From Gp7-AA10 sp035636095 (GTDB taxonomy: Bacteria > Acidobacteriota > Thermoanaerobaculia > Gp7-AA8), in assembly GCA_035636095.1 (NCBI GenBank), contig DASPZU010000081.1:1-59936 (forward strand): a DNA stretch of 59,936 bases, written 5' to 3'. The notes beneath the pieces are model-generated. The model had not been told where the DNA came from and did no database searches. It was given only the letters and a program-made list of their open reading frames with translations. The position numbers were made by a program, and so were the translations under genes. Below are positions 17,351 through 26,305 of the stretch, piece after piece. Numbering within the stretch: the first letter of the stretch is position 1; each line of letters opens with the position of its first letter.

Positions 17351-17376
17351 ATAGTCATATTATATAGTAATGATTG
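17329..17376. other. AT-rich island at esterase start/dehydrogenase end
   Basis: About 45 bases, nearly all A and T (including CATATAGTCATATTATATAG), cover the esterase start codon, the nine-base gap and the end of the dehydrogenase gene. It could hold an internal promoter for the esterase gene on the minus strand. The local composition contrasts sharply with the surrounding GC-rich DNA. Confidence 0.45.
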
Positions 17377-18253
17377 TGCGAAGGTGCGGGGTTCCGCGGT
17401 CGAGATCTTCGAGGACTTCGTTGATGGCGTCGGCATCGAGCGGGACGCGGCGTGTGACCGCGCGCGACAGGTCGAGGTCCATCTGCATCAGCTCGATCAA
17501 TTCCTCGCGGGTGTGATCGGAGCAGCCGATGATGTGGCGCTCTTTCGCGAGCACGTCGGCGTAGGCGTCGAAGCTGAATTCGCGAAGATTGATTGCAACC
17601 AGCACCAATCGTCCGCCAGGCCGCAGTGCGCGGAGAGCCTGGAGGCACAGATCGCGGTTGCCGACGAAATCGAGCGCCACATCGACGCCGTCGCGCAAAC
17701 CGGAAATCGCGCCTAACTCCGCCGCCAGCGCCAGCTTCTCCGGAACGCGCTCGGCGACCTGGATGCGCGACGCGCCCAGGCGTCGCCCGAGCTGCAGCGC
17801 GGAGATGCCGAGTCCGCCGAAGCCGAGAATGGCGAGGTACTCGGGGCGTTTGAAGAGCGCCAGACGAAGTGCGTGATAGGCGGTGGCGGTCGAACACATC
17901 ATGATGGCCGCTTGCTCGAACGCAATGGGATCGGGGATCGCGATGGCGTTCGCCTCCGGCACCACGATCTTCTCAGCGTATCCGCCGTCGACTTCCTTGC
18001 CGATCATGCCGCCGTTGGGCAGGAGGTAGTGGGCGGCGACACGCTTATTGGTGCCCGCAATCACGCCCGCGATTTCGTGGCCCAGCGTTCGGGGCACGTT
18101 CACACGTCCGGGCTGATGGCGATAGTGCGCGTCGCTGTGACAGATTCCGGCGGCGCGAATCTCGATCAACACTTCGCCGGATCGCGGCTCCGGATCGGCG
18201 ATGTCCTGCTCGATCAGCGGCGCGCCGTGGCGAACGAGACGAATGGCCCGCAA
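17360..18253 (-). CDS. Zinc-type alcohol dehydrogenase-like protein without structural-zinc lobe
   Basis: 297 residues of the medium-chain dehydrogenase family. Catalytic-zinc ligands are visible (Cys in AGICHSDAHY, His-Glu in TLGHEIAG) and the dinucleotide-binding loop is GFGGLGISALQLG. The four-Cys lobe that normally follows KRVxxH in alcohol dehydrogenases is absent: the sequence passes straight from KRVAAHYLLPNGG to GGYAEKIVVP. This explains the shorter length compared with the usual 340. It probably oxidises an alcohol or reduces an aldehyde with NAD(P). Likely operon with the 18264-18575 and esterase genes. Confidence 0.85.
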   Translation of the reverse strand: MRAIRLVRHGAPLIEQDIADPEPRSGEVLIEIRAAGICHSDAHYRHQPGRVNVPRTLGHEIAGVIAGTNKRVAAHYLLPNGGMIGKEVDGGYAEKIVVPEANAIAIPDPIAFEQAAIMMCSTATAYHALRLALFKRPEYLAILGFGGLGISALQLGRRLGASRIQVAERVPEKLALAAELGAISGLRDGVDVALDFVGNRDLCLQALRALRPGGRLVLVAINLREFSFDAYADVLAKERHIIGCSDHTREELIELMQMDLDLSRAVTRRVPLDADAINEVLEDLDRGTPHLRTIITI

Positions 18254-18263
18254 GCGCCCAATG

Positions 18264-18575
18264 CTATCGCTGCAGGACGATCTTCCCTTCTTTTACCGCG
18301 CGCTCCTCGTCTGCAGTCGCATGCGTGACGCGGAACGATCCATGTTTCGGATCGACCGCCGCGTTGAGCTTGCCCTGCCACTCGGCAGCGTCGCCGGGGG
18401 CGGGCACCTGAATCAGCCACACGAAGTGCTCGATCTCGCGATGGGGCAGGTCGTTCCTCTCGATCGCGACCTGCCCGTATTCGGGATCCGTTCCTTGAAC
18501 TTGCGTGTAGAAAGCCTTGAGCAATGCGGTCTCGGACGATGCCGCCAGCATCGCACAGAGTAAGACAACGCGCAT
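18264..18575 (-). CDS. Small hypothetical secreted protein
   Basis: 103 residues from ATG 18575, with a short signal-like N-terminus (MRVVLLCAMLAASS). The rest is polar and contains RNDLPHREIEHFVWLIQVP and AAEWQGKLNAAVD. I do not recognise a family. It lies ten bases upstream of the dehydrogenase gene in the same direction and is probably its operon partner. Confidence 0.6.
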   Translation of the reverse strand: MRVVLLCAMLAASSETALLKAFYTQVQGTDPEYGQVAIERNDLPHREIEHFVWLIQVPAPGDAAEWQGKLNAAVDPKHGSFRVTHATADEERAVKEGKIVLQR

Positions 18576-18650
18576 GTTAGGCGACGGGCGCAACTACGCG
18601 ATGACGAAGACCGGACGGCCTCCTCGTGTGGCGGCCATCAATTTAGGTCG

Positions 18651-20513
18651 TCAATTGTCGTAATGCAACTCCACGAATTCGTAGACATAGTTGCCCGTGC
18701 CGGCGGCGTCTGAAAATTCGTTGATGACCACCCCATGACCGCATCCCGCCCCCGCCCCGCTCCCCGGATTCGCGGAGGTCGTCGCCAAAATGTTCCAGCT
18801 CGAGGTCAGATTGGCGGCCAGGCACGGATCTTTGCGTTGGATGTCCTGACCCGCCGAAGCGCTCATCGAGATCGTCACTCCGTCAATGGTGTTGCCCGCG
18901 GCGTTCTTGAGAACGTAATTCTCGCTTCCGTTGATGACCGGGAACGCGCCCGCCGAATTGATGTAAACCACGCTCGCGCCGAGGGTCACGCCCCAGAAAG
19001 TCTGGAATGCAGACTTGCTGGCGTTGCGGGCGAGGACCAGGTAGCTGTTAGGCTGAATCTTCGTTCCGGCCGGGAAAGTGTATGTGTAGCTGGCATTCGC
19101 CTGAGTGATGGTCCAGCCGGAGATGTCGACCGGCAGGGCATTGTTGACGGTGACGCCGACGGCGGCTGACGTGCCGACGTTTCCCGCCGCGTCGTAGGCC
19201 TTCGAGGTCAGCGAATGCGATCCGTTGCTGGCAGTGGTCGTATTCCACGACCAGGAATACGGTGAGGTCGTATCGGTCGATTGCAAAACGTTGTCGAGAT
19301 AAAACTCGACCTTCGTGACGCCGACGTTGTCGGATGCCGATGCCGTCACGGTTGTTGTTCCGGTGACTGTCGCGCCGGCGGCCGGCGCGGTGATCGAAGT
19401 TGTTGGGGGTGTTGTATCGGGAGGTGGCGGCGCGCCACCATCAATCGTGAAGCTGCGCGGCAGTCCCGAAGCGACCAACTCGTTGGGACCCTGATGCACG
19501 GCGCCGTCTGCGGAGACTGTGAAGATGTTGAGCCCGTCGGTCGTGATCTTGATGTTGCCGACGCAATATCCGGCGTGGCTTGCCAGGCTCCCGATCGGAT
19601 TCCCCTCCTCGGTCTGCAGTACGACTGTTGGTGGGGCGGTCACGCAAGCCGTCGATTGGGCGAGCAACACGTGCTCGACCACATCGATGCGCGGCAGGTC
19701 CCAGCCCGACGATTCGCCGTTGCCGACGCCGATGATGGCAACCGCCGGATCGGCCATGTTGAAGTAGGTCGGATTGGTGCTGCTCTCGCTGCCGTGGTGA
19801 TTCACATGCAGCAGGTCGATGCCTCCCGCTGTAATCAGCGGAAAAGCGCCGCCGGGCGAGATTGCGCGGATCACGGAGCTCTCGACGTCGACCTGCGCGG
19901 TGGAGCGGCCGGTACAGGTGTCGGAGCCGCCACCGAGATCGCTGGCCCACAGGTAGTCGAAACCGCCGTACTGGATCAGCAGCGCGATCGACCGATCGTT
20001 TTCATCGGAAACCGAGACCGAGCCGCCTCCGATGATCGATCCATTGCGCGCGACGCAGGTGATCTTCGCGCCGTTGCCGAGCTGAATCACCGTGCCGACC
20101 GGCATCGCGACCGGCGCGCCGGCGGTGGTGGTTGCGGCAGCGGCGTTCCAGCCGTCGACACAGCTCGAGGCATAGCTCGACCCGTTGTAGTACTGCTTGA
20201 CGCGAACGTTGTAGCCGGCGTTGATGACCTCATCGAGCCCGCCGATGTGATCGCAGTGCTGATGGCCGCCGATCATGTAGTCGAAGCCGTTGGCCGGCTG
20301 CACGCCAATGGATTTGAGATACGGCACGACGTACTGCGTGCCCATCCCGGTGTTGCCCGCTTCCATGAGTACAGTCGTACCATCGGGGCCCTTGATGAAA
20401 ACCGAACCACCCCAACCGACATCGATGTAGTGGATTTCCAGTTGCTGGGCGGTGAGAGGGAGGGCGAAGAGCAACAACACAAACGTGTGGACCAGGAAGC
20501 GTGTCAAACGCAT
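18651..20513 (-). CDS. Secreted metallo-beta-lactamase-fold protein with Ig-like and lamin-tail domains
   Basis: 620 residues: signal peptide (VHTFVLLLFALPLTAQ), then an MBL-fold hydrolase of the ComEC/Rec2 type with metal motif H84-x-H86-x-D88-H89 (GGHQHCDHIGG), WASDLGGG and VNHHGSESS. A Pro/Thr linker leads to a bacterial Ig-like domain (about 365-460: PPTTSITAPAAGATVTG, VEFYLDNVLQ, AYDAAGNVG). The C-terminal 150 residues resemble the lamin-tail domain, which often sits on secreted nucleases (NSYLVLARN, GVTISMSASAGQDIQR, VVINEF). A role in extracellular nucleic-acid or phosphoester breakdown is plausible but not proven. Confidence 0.82.
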   Translation of the reverse strand: MRLTRFLVHTFVLLLFALPLTAQQLEIHYIDVGWGGSVFIKGPDGTTVLMEAGNTGMGTQYVVPYLKSIGVQPANGFDYMIGGHQHCDHIGGLDEVINAGYNVRVKQYYNGSSYASSCVDGWNAAAATTTAGAPVAMPVGTVIQLGNGAKITCVARNGSIIGGGSVSVSDENDRSIALLIQYGGFDYLWASDLGGGSDTCTGRSTAQVDVESSVIRAISPGGAFPLITAGGIDLLHVNHHGSESSTNPTYFNMADPAVAIIGVGNGESSGWDLPRIDVVEHVLLAQSTACVTAPPTVVLQTEEGNPIGSLASHAGYCVGNIKITTDGLNIFTVSADGAVHQGPNELVASGLPRSFTIDGGAPPPPDTTPPTTSITAPAAGATVTGTTTVTASASDNVGVTKVEFYLDNVLQSTDTTSPYSWSWNTTTASNGSHSLTSKAYDAAGNVGTSAAVGVTVNNALPVDISGWTITQANASYTYTFPAGTKIQPNSYLVLARNASKSAFQTFWGVTLGASVVYINSAGAFPVINGSENYVLKNAAGNTIDGVTISMSASAGQDIQRKDPCLAANLTSSWNILATTSANPGSGAGAGCGHGVVINEFSDAAGTGNYVYEFVELHYDN

Positions 20514-20596
20514 GGATCCTCCTCGTTATGTGATGATGGGGTCGGGCTCAGGGGAAGTCTCCAATATTGTGTGAAGATTTAACGGAGAATGCAACC

Positions 20597-22198
20597 ATGA
20601 ATATTAATCGCAGGCATTTCATGGGTCTGGCCGGCCTGGGCACCGCCGGCGTGCTCGTCGCACAGCAACCGCCATTGCCACGAACGTTGCCATCGGAACA
20701 TGGGCCGGCGCCGGGCGCGGCTCCGCCGCCGTTCGAGCTGGACGAGATCACCGTCAACGAGCTTCAGGAAGGACTGAGCAGCGGACGGTTCATGTCGCGC
20801 AAACTCACCGAGGCCTACCTCGCCCGCATCGACGCGATCGATAAGCGCGGGCCGGCCATCAATGCCGTCATCGAGATCAATCCTGACGCGCTGGCAATTG
20901 CCGAGGTGATGGATCGCGAGAGGCGGAATGCCGCCCCTGGTCCGCTGCATGGCATTCCTGTCCTCATCAAAGACAACATCGACACCGGCGATCGCATGCA
21001 CACTTCGGCGGGATCGCTGGCGCTGGCGGACTCGATCGCGGCGCGCGACTCGGCCGTCGCAAAGAAGCTGCGCGACGCGGGCGCTGTCATCATCGGAAAG
21101 ACCAACTTGAGCGAGTGGGCGAATTTTCGGTCGACGCACTCGACCAGCGGATGGAGCGGCAGGGGAGGGCAGACGAAAAATCCGTATGTTCTCGATCGCA
21201 ATCCGTGCGGCTCGAGCTCCGGTACGGGCGCGGGGATCGCCGCGAATCTGGCAGCGGTGGGCGTGGGCACGGAGACCGACGGTTCGGTCGTCTGTCCCTC
21301 TTCTGCGTCGGCGCTAGTGGGAATCAAACCAACCCTTGGCTTGATCGGCGGCGCCGGCATCGTTCCGATCGCCCACAGCCAGGACACCGCCGGACCGATG
21401 TGCCGGACGGTGGCCGATGCCGCGATCTTGTTAGGCGCACTGGCCGAGAAAAAAGTCGACTACGGCAAATCGCTCGATCCGAACGGCCTTCGCGGCGCTC
21501 GCATCGGCGTGGCGCGAAAGTTTTTCGGGATCAATGATTCCAGCGACGCCGTGATGAAGGAAGCGATCGCGGCCATCAAACATCTCGGCGCCACCATCGT
21601 CGATCCGGCCGATATGGCCACCAGCGGCAAGTACGACGACAGCGAGATGGAAGTTCTGCTGTACGAATTCAAGACCGATCTCAACAAGTACCTGGCGGGC
21701 CTCGGTCTCAACGTGAAGACGCGCACGCTCGCCGACCTGATCAAGTTCAACCAGGAGAATCGCGATCGCGAGATGCCGTACTTCGGTCAGGAGCTGTTTG
21801 AGCGCGCGCAGAAGAAAGGACCCCTGACCGCGGAAGCCTACAAAAAAGCGCTGGCGAAGAATCATAAAATGTCGCGCGCCGAAGGAATCGACGCCACGTT
21901 GAAAAAACACAAACTCGACGCCCTGATCGCGCCGACCGGAGGTCCAGTCTGGCCGATTGATCTCATCAACGGCGATCATTACACCGGCGGTTACTCAACG
22001 GCGTCGGCGGTTGCAGGCTATCCGCATATTACCGTCCCCGCAGGCCAGGCGTTCGGACTTCCAGTCGGCCTTTCCTTTTTCGCCGGCGCGTGGAGCGAGG
22101 CCAAGCTCATCAAGTTCGCCTATGCCTTCGAGCAGGAAACCAAGGCTCGGCGGAAACCGGGATTCGTTCCAATGATTCGTCTCGGAGGTGTCGCATGA
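20597..22198 (+). CDS. Amidase-signature enzyme with Tat-like signal
   Basis: 533 residues from ATG 20597. The N-terminus NRRHFMGLAGLGTAGVLVA carries twin Arg and a hydrophobic stretch, so Tat export is likely. The triad is visible: Lys125 in PVLIKDN, GSSSG and the nucleophile Ser in TETDGS. It is a paralogue of the amidase at 8807-10474 but clearly diverged. The stop overlaps the next start as ATGA, so it is coupled to the Vgb-like lyase gene. Divergent from the MBL-fold gene with an 83-base shared upstream region. Confidence 0.9.
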   Translation: MNINRRHFMGLAGLGTAGVLVAQQPPLPRTLPSEHGPAPGAAPPPFELDEITVNELQEGLSSGRFMSRKLTEAYLARIDAIDKRGPAINAVIEINPDALAIAEVMDRERRNAAPGPLHGIPVLIKDNIDTGDRMHTSAGSLALADSIAARDSAVAKKLRDAGAVIIGKTNLSEWANFRSTHSTSGWSGRGGQTKNPYVLDRNPCGSSSGTGAGIAANLAAVGVGTETDGSVVCPSSASALVGIKPTLGLIGGAGIVPIAHSQDTAGPMCRTVADAAILLGALAEKKVDYGKSLDPNGLRGARIGVARKFFGINDSSDAVMKEAIAAIKHLGATIVDPADMATSGKYDDSEMEVLLYEFKTDLNKYLAGLGLNVKTRTLADLIKFNQENRDREMPYFGQELFERAQKKGPLTAEAYKKALAKNHKMSRAEGIDATLKKHKLDALIAPTGGPVWPIDLINGDHYTGGYSTASAVAGYPHITVPAGQAFGLPVGLSFFAGAWSEAKLIKFAYAFEQETKARRKPGFVPMIRLGGVA

Positions 22199-23133
22199 TC
22201 CCACTGTTGCTGGCCGTCGTCGTCAACATCCACGAATACACCGTGCCGTGGAAAAACACGCGGCCGCGCGATCCAGCCGTCGGAGCGAACGGCCGCATCT
22301 GGTTCGTGGGACAGGAAGGCAATTACCTCGGCTGGGTCGATGCCTCGAGCGGAAAATTCGAGAAGTTCGATCTCGAGAAAGGCACCGGCCCGCACAACTG
22401 CATCGTGGCGCGCGATGGCGAGGTCTGGTTTGCAGGAAACGCCGCGGCCTACATCGGCCGCTTCGATCCGAAAACCGAAAAAGTCACCAAGTATCCGATG
22501 CCCGACCAGGCGGCGCGCGATCCGCACACGTTGATCGAGGCCGCCGACGGAACGATCTGGTTTACCGTCCAGGTCGGTTCATTCGTCGGGCATCTCGATC
22601 CGAAAAGCGGTGACATTCGATTGGTCAAAATTCCCACGGCCGGTTCGCGTCCCTACGGCATCGCGATCGATTCGTCGAGCCGCGTATGGTTCAACGAATT
22701 CGGCCGCAACGCGATCGGATCGATCGATCCCAAGACGATGCAGCTCACCGAGTACTCACTGCCGCAAGGCACGCGCGATCGACGCATTGCCATCATCGGC
22801 GACGGCGCGATCTGGTACGGCGACTACGCGCGCGGACGACTCGGCCGCCTGGATCCGAAAACAAAAGAGGTCAAGGAGTGGCCGACACCGTCAGGCGCCA
22901 GCTCGCTGCCATACGCGATGGCGGTCGACGATCGTTCGCGAATCTGGATCGTGGAGAGCGGACCGCAGCCGAATCGTCTGGTCGGCTTCGATCCGAAAAC
23001 GAGCGCGTTCTTCTCGAACACCCCGATTCCCAGCGGTGCTCAGACCGTCCGCAACATGGTCTTCGACCCGCACAAGCGCGAAATCTGGTTTGGAACGGAC
23101 GCCGGCACGATCGGGCGCGCCAGCGTCCCGTGA
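22195..23133 (+). CDS. Vgb-like (streptogramin B lyase family) beta-propeller
   Basis: 312 residues beginning MIPLLLAVVVNIHEYTVP at ATG 22195, which overlaps the amidase stop. Six to seven repeated blades are seen (GRIWFVG, GEVWFAG, GTIWFTVQVG, SRVWFNEFG, GAIWYGDYA, REIWFGTDAG), each with an IGxxDPKT turn. The fold is that of virginiamycin B lyase, though most members are not resistance enzymes. The short hydrophobic N-terminus may be a signal or anchor. It may share a substrate pathway with the coupled amidase (inference). Confidence 0.85.
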   Translation: MIPLLLAVVVNIHEYTVPWKNTRPRDPAVGANGRIWFVGQEGNYLGWVDASSGKFEKFDLEKGTGPHNCIVARDGEVWFAGNAAAYIGRFDPKTEKVTKYPMPDQAARDPHTLIEAADGTIWFTVQVGSFVGHLDPKSGDIRLVKIPTAGSRPYGIAIDSSSRVWFNEFGRNAIGSIDPKTMQLTEYSLPQGTRDRRIAIIGDGAIWYGDYARGRLGRLDPKTKEVKEWPTPSGASSLPYAMAVDDRSRIWIVESGPQPNRLVGFDPKTSAFFSNTPIPSGAQTVRNMVFDPHKREIWFGTDAGTIGRASVP

Positions 23134-23134
23134 G

Positions 23135-23779
23135 TTACGGTTTGTAGCGCCGTGCCGGAAAAGTGACCGCCTCCGCGATGCTCATCGAAGCGAGGCGCCG
23201 AATCAAGTCGCGCAAGCCTTCGTCGGCGACTTCGTACGCCGACCGAAGCATGACGACCTGATGGCGTGACTCACTGGACGGGACCGTGAAGCCGGATCGC
23301 GGCTGCGAGGAATCCGTCGTTACCGTTTTTCGCCACATTCCGTCAATCCACTCGTGACGCGCATAAACACCGGACACTTCGGCAACCGGGTAGCTCGAGG
23401 CCAGCGGCGGAATTCCTCTGGCATTCGCTTTCTGCTCGTCGAGCGCGCGCTCGACATAGGTCTTCACCAGGTCACGGAGCACAGCCTCGGAATCGAACGG
23501 AATGTTCGTGATTTCGAAGCCCGACTGATAGAGGCTCTTGTTGGACGGCGTCAGTTCCGCGCGCGTCCAGCGAATCTGGCCGACCAGCTCGATGTGCCGG
23601 CCGCCCCAGTCGAAGGTCACCCCGCATTGCTTGCCTTGCGGTAACAATCCGCTGTGCGAGAGGCGTATCCCGCGCACGGAAGCATCCACGACGTAAGCTC
23701 GCTCGCCGTCGGCGTTCGCCGGCACGGGTTGCGACAACGTCACGCGCCCGATTCTGCGCACCTTGCCGTAGGTCTCCAT
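23135..23779 (-). CDS. PilZ-domain-like protein
   Basis: About 214 residues from ATG 23779; an upstream start at 23818 would add an unlikely Cys-rich stretch. The N-terminal half has the two c-di-GMP-binding elements of PilZ domains: RRIGR (RxxxR) near residue 8 and DASVRG (DxSxxG) near residue 32, followed by QIRWTR strands. The C-terminal half is polar and unassigned. With two GGDEF-type proteins nearby it may be a c-di-GMP receptor. The stop lies one base from the opposing lyase stop. Confidence 0.65.
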   Translation of the reverse strand: METYGKVRRIGRVTLSQPVPANADGERAYVVDASVRGIRLSHSGLLPQGKQCGVTFDWGGRHIELVGQIRWTRAELTPSNKSLYQSGFEITNIPFDSEAVLRDLVKTYVERALDEQKANARGIPPLASSYPVAEVSGVYARHEWIDGMWRKTVTTDSSQPRSGFTVPSSESRHQVVMLRSAYEVADEGLRDLIRRLASMSIAEAVTFPARRYKP

Positions 23780-23857
23780 GCAGCATAAAAAAAGCAGGAG
23801 GTATGCCTCACACCACAATCATGGTGACGCGAATCACGTTTAGAATTTGCCATCCAT

Positions 23858-24823
23858 ATGCAGGCAATCCAGGTCAAAAAGCACGGCGGACCCGAGGCGC
23901 TCGAATACGTTGAGATCGAAACGTCGAAACCGAAGATCGGCGAGGCCCTGGTGCGGCTCGAGTCGATCGGGGTCAACTTCATCGACGTTTATCACCGCAC
24001 CGGCCTTTACAGACTCCCGGTACCGTTCACTCCGGGATCGGAAGGGGCGGGCGTGGTCGAGGAAATCGGTCCCGATGTCACGAACGTCAGGAAAGGAGAT
24101 CGGGTGGCATACGCGATGGCGCGTGGCGCCTACGCGGAGTACGCCATCGTCGCGGCGGAAATGCTCGTGCCGATTCCGGATGGCATCGATTTCAAAACTG
24201 CCGCGGCGGCCATGCTGCAGGGGATGACGGCGCACTATCTCGCCATCTCGACCTATCCGCTCGATCGCGGCAACATTGCGCTGGTCCACGCGGCTGCCGG
24301 CGGCGTGGGCGGACTGCTGGTGCAAATCGCGAAGATGCGCGGCGCGCGCGTGTTCGCGACCATCTCCAACGATCAGAAAGCGAAGATTGCCAAAGAAGCC
24401 GGCGCGGACGACATCATCAATTACAAGGAGCAGGATTTCGAGGCCGTGGTGATGCGCCTGACCGACGGAAAAGGCGTCAACGTTGTCTACGACTCGGTCG
24501 GCGTCACCACGTTTGACAAGAGTCTGAACTGCGTCGGACGCCGGGGGCTGCTGGCGCTGTTCGGGCAGTCGAGTGGACCGGTGCCGCCATTTGATCCGTC
24601 GCGTCTCGCAAAAAACGGCGCCTACCTGACCCGTCCCAGCCTCGGCCACTACATCGCCGATCGTCAGGAACTGATGTGGCGTGCAAGCGAAGTTTTCTCG
24701 TGGATTCGCAGCGGCAAAGTGCGCGTGCGCATCGATCGCGAGCTGTCGCTGCGCGATGCTGCCGAAGCGCATCGGCTGCTCGAGGGACGGAAGACGATCG
24801 GGAAAGTGCTTCTGAAGCCTTGA
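23858..24823 (+). CDS. qor: NADPH:quinone oxidoreductase (zeta-crystallin family)
   Basis: 321 residues. MQAIQVKKHGGPEALEY at the start, GVNFIDVYHRTGLY, the nucleotide loop AAAGGVGG and VVYDSVG, GLLALFGQSSGPVP match E. coli Qor throughout. No zinc ligands are present, as expected for this branch. It reduces quinones with NADPH in the cytoplasm. It is divergent from the PilZ gene across a 78-base gap that contains an A-rich run and the AT-rich GTTTAGAATTTGCC just before the start. Confidence 0.92.
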   Translation: MQAIQVKKHGGPEALEYVEIETSKPKIGEALVRLESIGVNFIDVYHRTGLYRLPVPFTPGSEGAGVVEEIGPDVTNVRKGDRVAYAMARGAYAEYAIVAAEMLVPIPDGIDFKTAAAAMLQGMTAHYLAISTYPLDRGNIALVHAAAGGVGGLLVQIAKMRGARVFATISNDQKAKIAKEAGADDIINYKEQDFEAVVMRLTDGKGVNVVYDSVGVTTFDKSLNCVGRRGLLALFGQSSGPVPPFDPSRLAKNGAYLTRPSLGHYIADRQELMWRASEVFSWIRSGKVRVRIDRELSLRDAAEAHRLLEGRKTIGKVLLKP

Positions 24824-24826
24824 CGC

Positions 24827-25135
24827 TTACGACGCTTTCTTGAACGCCGCTGCGTAGCGCTTCGAATCTTCCGGACTCTCCGAAACTTTGCGGACCGCCT
24901 TCACGAATTGTTGTTCGGTCAATCCTTTATCGGTGAGAAGTTTGTCGGCGTCCTTCGGATGCTTCTTGATCTCCGCACCGAGAGTTCCCAAATCTTCAGG
25001 AGACAGATTCGTCTGTTGCGCTATTGCCTGGGTATTGTCAGGCGTATTCGACGTCGCGCCCGCGGTCTGGTTCTTGTTGCATCCAATCGTTAAAAGCACC
25101 CCAGCCGTTGCGACGGCAATCAAGATTCTCTTCAT
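24827..25135 (-). CDS. Small hypothetical lipoprotein
   Basis: 102 residues with a lipoprotein signal (VATAGVLLTIGC, Cys19). A Gln/Thr-rich linker is followed by a helical domain (SPEDLGTLGAEIKKHPKDAD, LTEQQFVKAVRKVSE). Charged helices of this kind occur in DUF4168-like proteins, but the match is weak. It is three bases downstream of the 25139-26254 gene and likely cotranscribed with it. Confidence 0.7.
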   Translation of the reverse strand: MKRILIAVATAGVLLTIGCNKNQTAGATSNTPDNTQAIAQQTNLSPEDLGTLGAEIKKHPKDADKLLTDKGLTEQQFVKAVRKVSESPEDSKRYAAAFKKAS

Positions 25136-25138
25136 CGT

Positions 25139-26254
25139 TCAGTCCTTTCCATGTCCTTTGCCTTTGCCGCCTTCTTTGCCGTGATCGCCTTTGTCTTTGC
25201 CCTGGTTTCCGCGACCGCGGTCCTCACCCTGAGGATTTTCCTTAGCGCGGTCCGGAGGAACCGCGACCGGAAACGGAGCAGGGGGTGGAGTCGACGAAAT
25301 CATCGGCGGCGGTTGAACCACGACCGGAACAACCTGACGCCTTTCGCGACCGCGCTCTCCGCGTTCTCCATGGACGACTTCCGCTCCGGTCTTCAGTCCA
25401 AGCTCTTTCTTGAGCTGTCCCGGAGGTCCGCCATGCGGATGAACGCGCAGCTCTTCGACGCGTGTCACGACCACCGGCGGCACGAAATCCTGAACAACGA
25501 TCGTCTGCGGCGTCGGTGGCCTCGCAACGACGATCTGCGTTTGCGCGGGAAAGAAGGTCTGCAATCGCTGCACGACCATCGGCACGAGCGCGGGGCCGGT
25601 CACGCCTTGCGTGGTCTGTTGCTGGACGAACTGCACGAATTGCGGACCATTGTCGGCAACCAGCGCGACCGGTACGTATCGCAAAACCTCCACGACCTGA
25701 GTCGGCGGAACGTCCGCGTTGTTGAGCGTCGCGACGAGATTTGCGAGCTCGTTCTGCGAAACACCGGTGATGTTCGAGACTGCCGCCACCGCCAGGGGCA
25801 AACCGATCACCGCAAGCGGATCGTTCGTGGTCGCGATGACGTTCGTCGGTGCGACGACATAGGTGTCTGAAACGACCACCGTGGTCGGTTCGCCATTCAG
25901 TGTCAGCACCGGCGTGAGGTTGTAATCGGATCGAAGCCGATCGACGATCGCGTTCACCAGCGCGTCACCGGTGACACCTTGCGACGTCTCCGTCTGTACG
26001 AACTGGACGAAGTCGGGCCGATCGAGAGTCACCGGCACGTATCGAATGACCTCCACGAACTGGGTTGGCTGGACGTCGGCTTGATTCAGCGCCGTGACGA
26101 GATCGGCGAGCCGGGAGTCCGATATGCCGCTCGCATTCGACACGGCAGCCACCGCGAGCGGCATGGCAATGGCTGACAGCAGATCCTGGGTATTGAGCGC
26201 CCGAGCCGGCGTGGCCAGCACGAGCGCAAGCAGGCAAATCACAATCTTTCGCAT
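25139..26254 (-). CDS. Secreted protein with internal duplication and Gly/Lys/His-rich tail
   Basis: About 371 residues from ATG 26254, with a signal peptide (KIVICLLALVLATPARA). Two copies of an 80-residue unit follow: MPLAVAAVSNASGIS, LNQADVQPTQFVEVIRYVPV, FVQFVQ, TSQGVTGDALV in the first; LPLAVAAVSNITGVS, LNNADVPPTQVVEVLRYVPV, FVQFVQ, TTQGVTGPALV in the second. A Pro-rich stretch leads to a C-terminus of repeated Gly, Lys, Asp and His (KGKGHGKD at the end). I know no family for it. The tail might bind polyanions or metals (inference). Confidence 0.7.
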   Translation of the reverse strand: MRKIVICLLALVLATPARALNTQDLLSAIAMPLAVAAVSNASGISDSRLADLVTALNQADVQPTQFVEVIRYVPVTLDRPDFVQFVQTETSQGVTGDALVNAIVDRLRSDYNLTPVLTLNGEPTTVVVSDTYVVAPTNVIATTNDPLAVIGLPLAVAAVSNITGVSQNELANLVATLNNADVPPTQVVEVLRYVPVALVADNGPQFVQFVQQQTTQGVTGPALVPMVVQRLQTFFPAQTQIVVARPPTPQTIVVQDFVPPVVVTRVEELRVHPHGGPPGQLKKELGLKTGAEVVHGERGERGRERRQVVPVVVQPPPMISSTPPPAPFPVAVPPDRAKENPQGEDRGRGNQGKDKGDHGKEGGKGKGHGKD

Positions 26255-26305
26255 GGCCGGTTTCGGTGCAAGAAAAGCACCGCTCACGGCGGCCTCGACT
26301 GTGCG

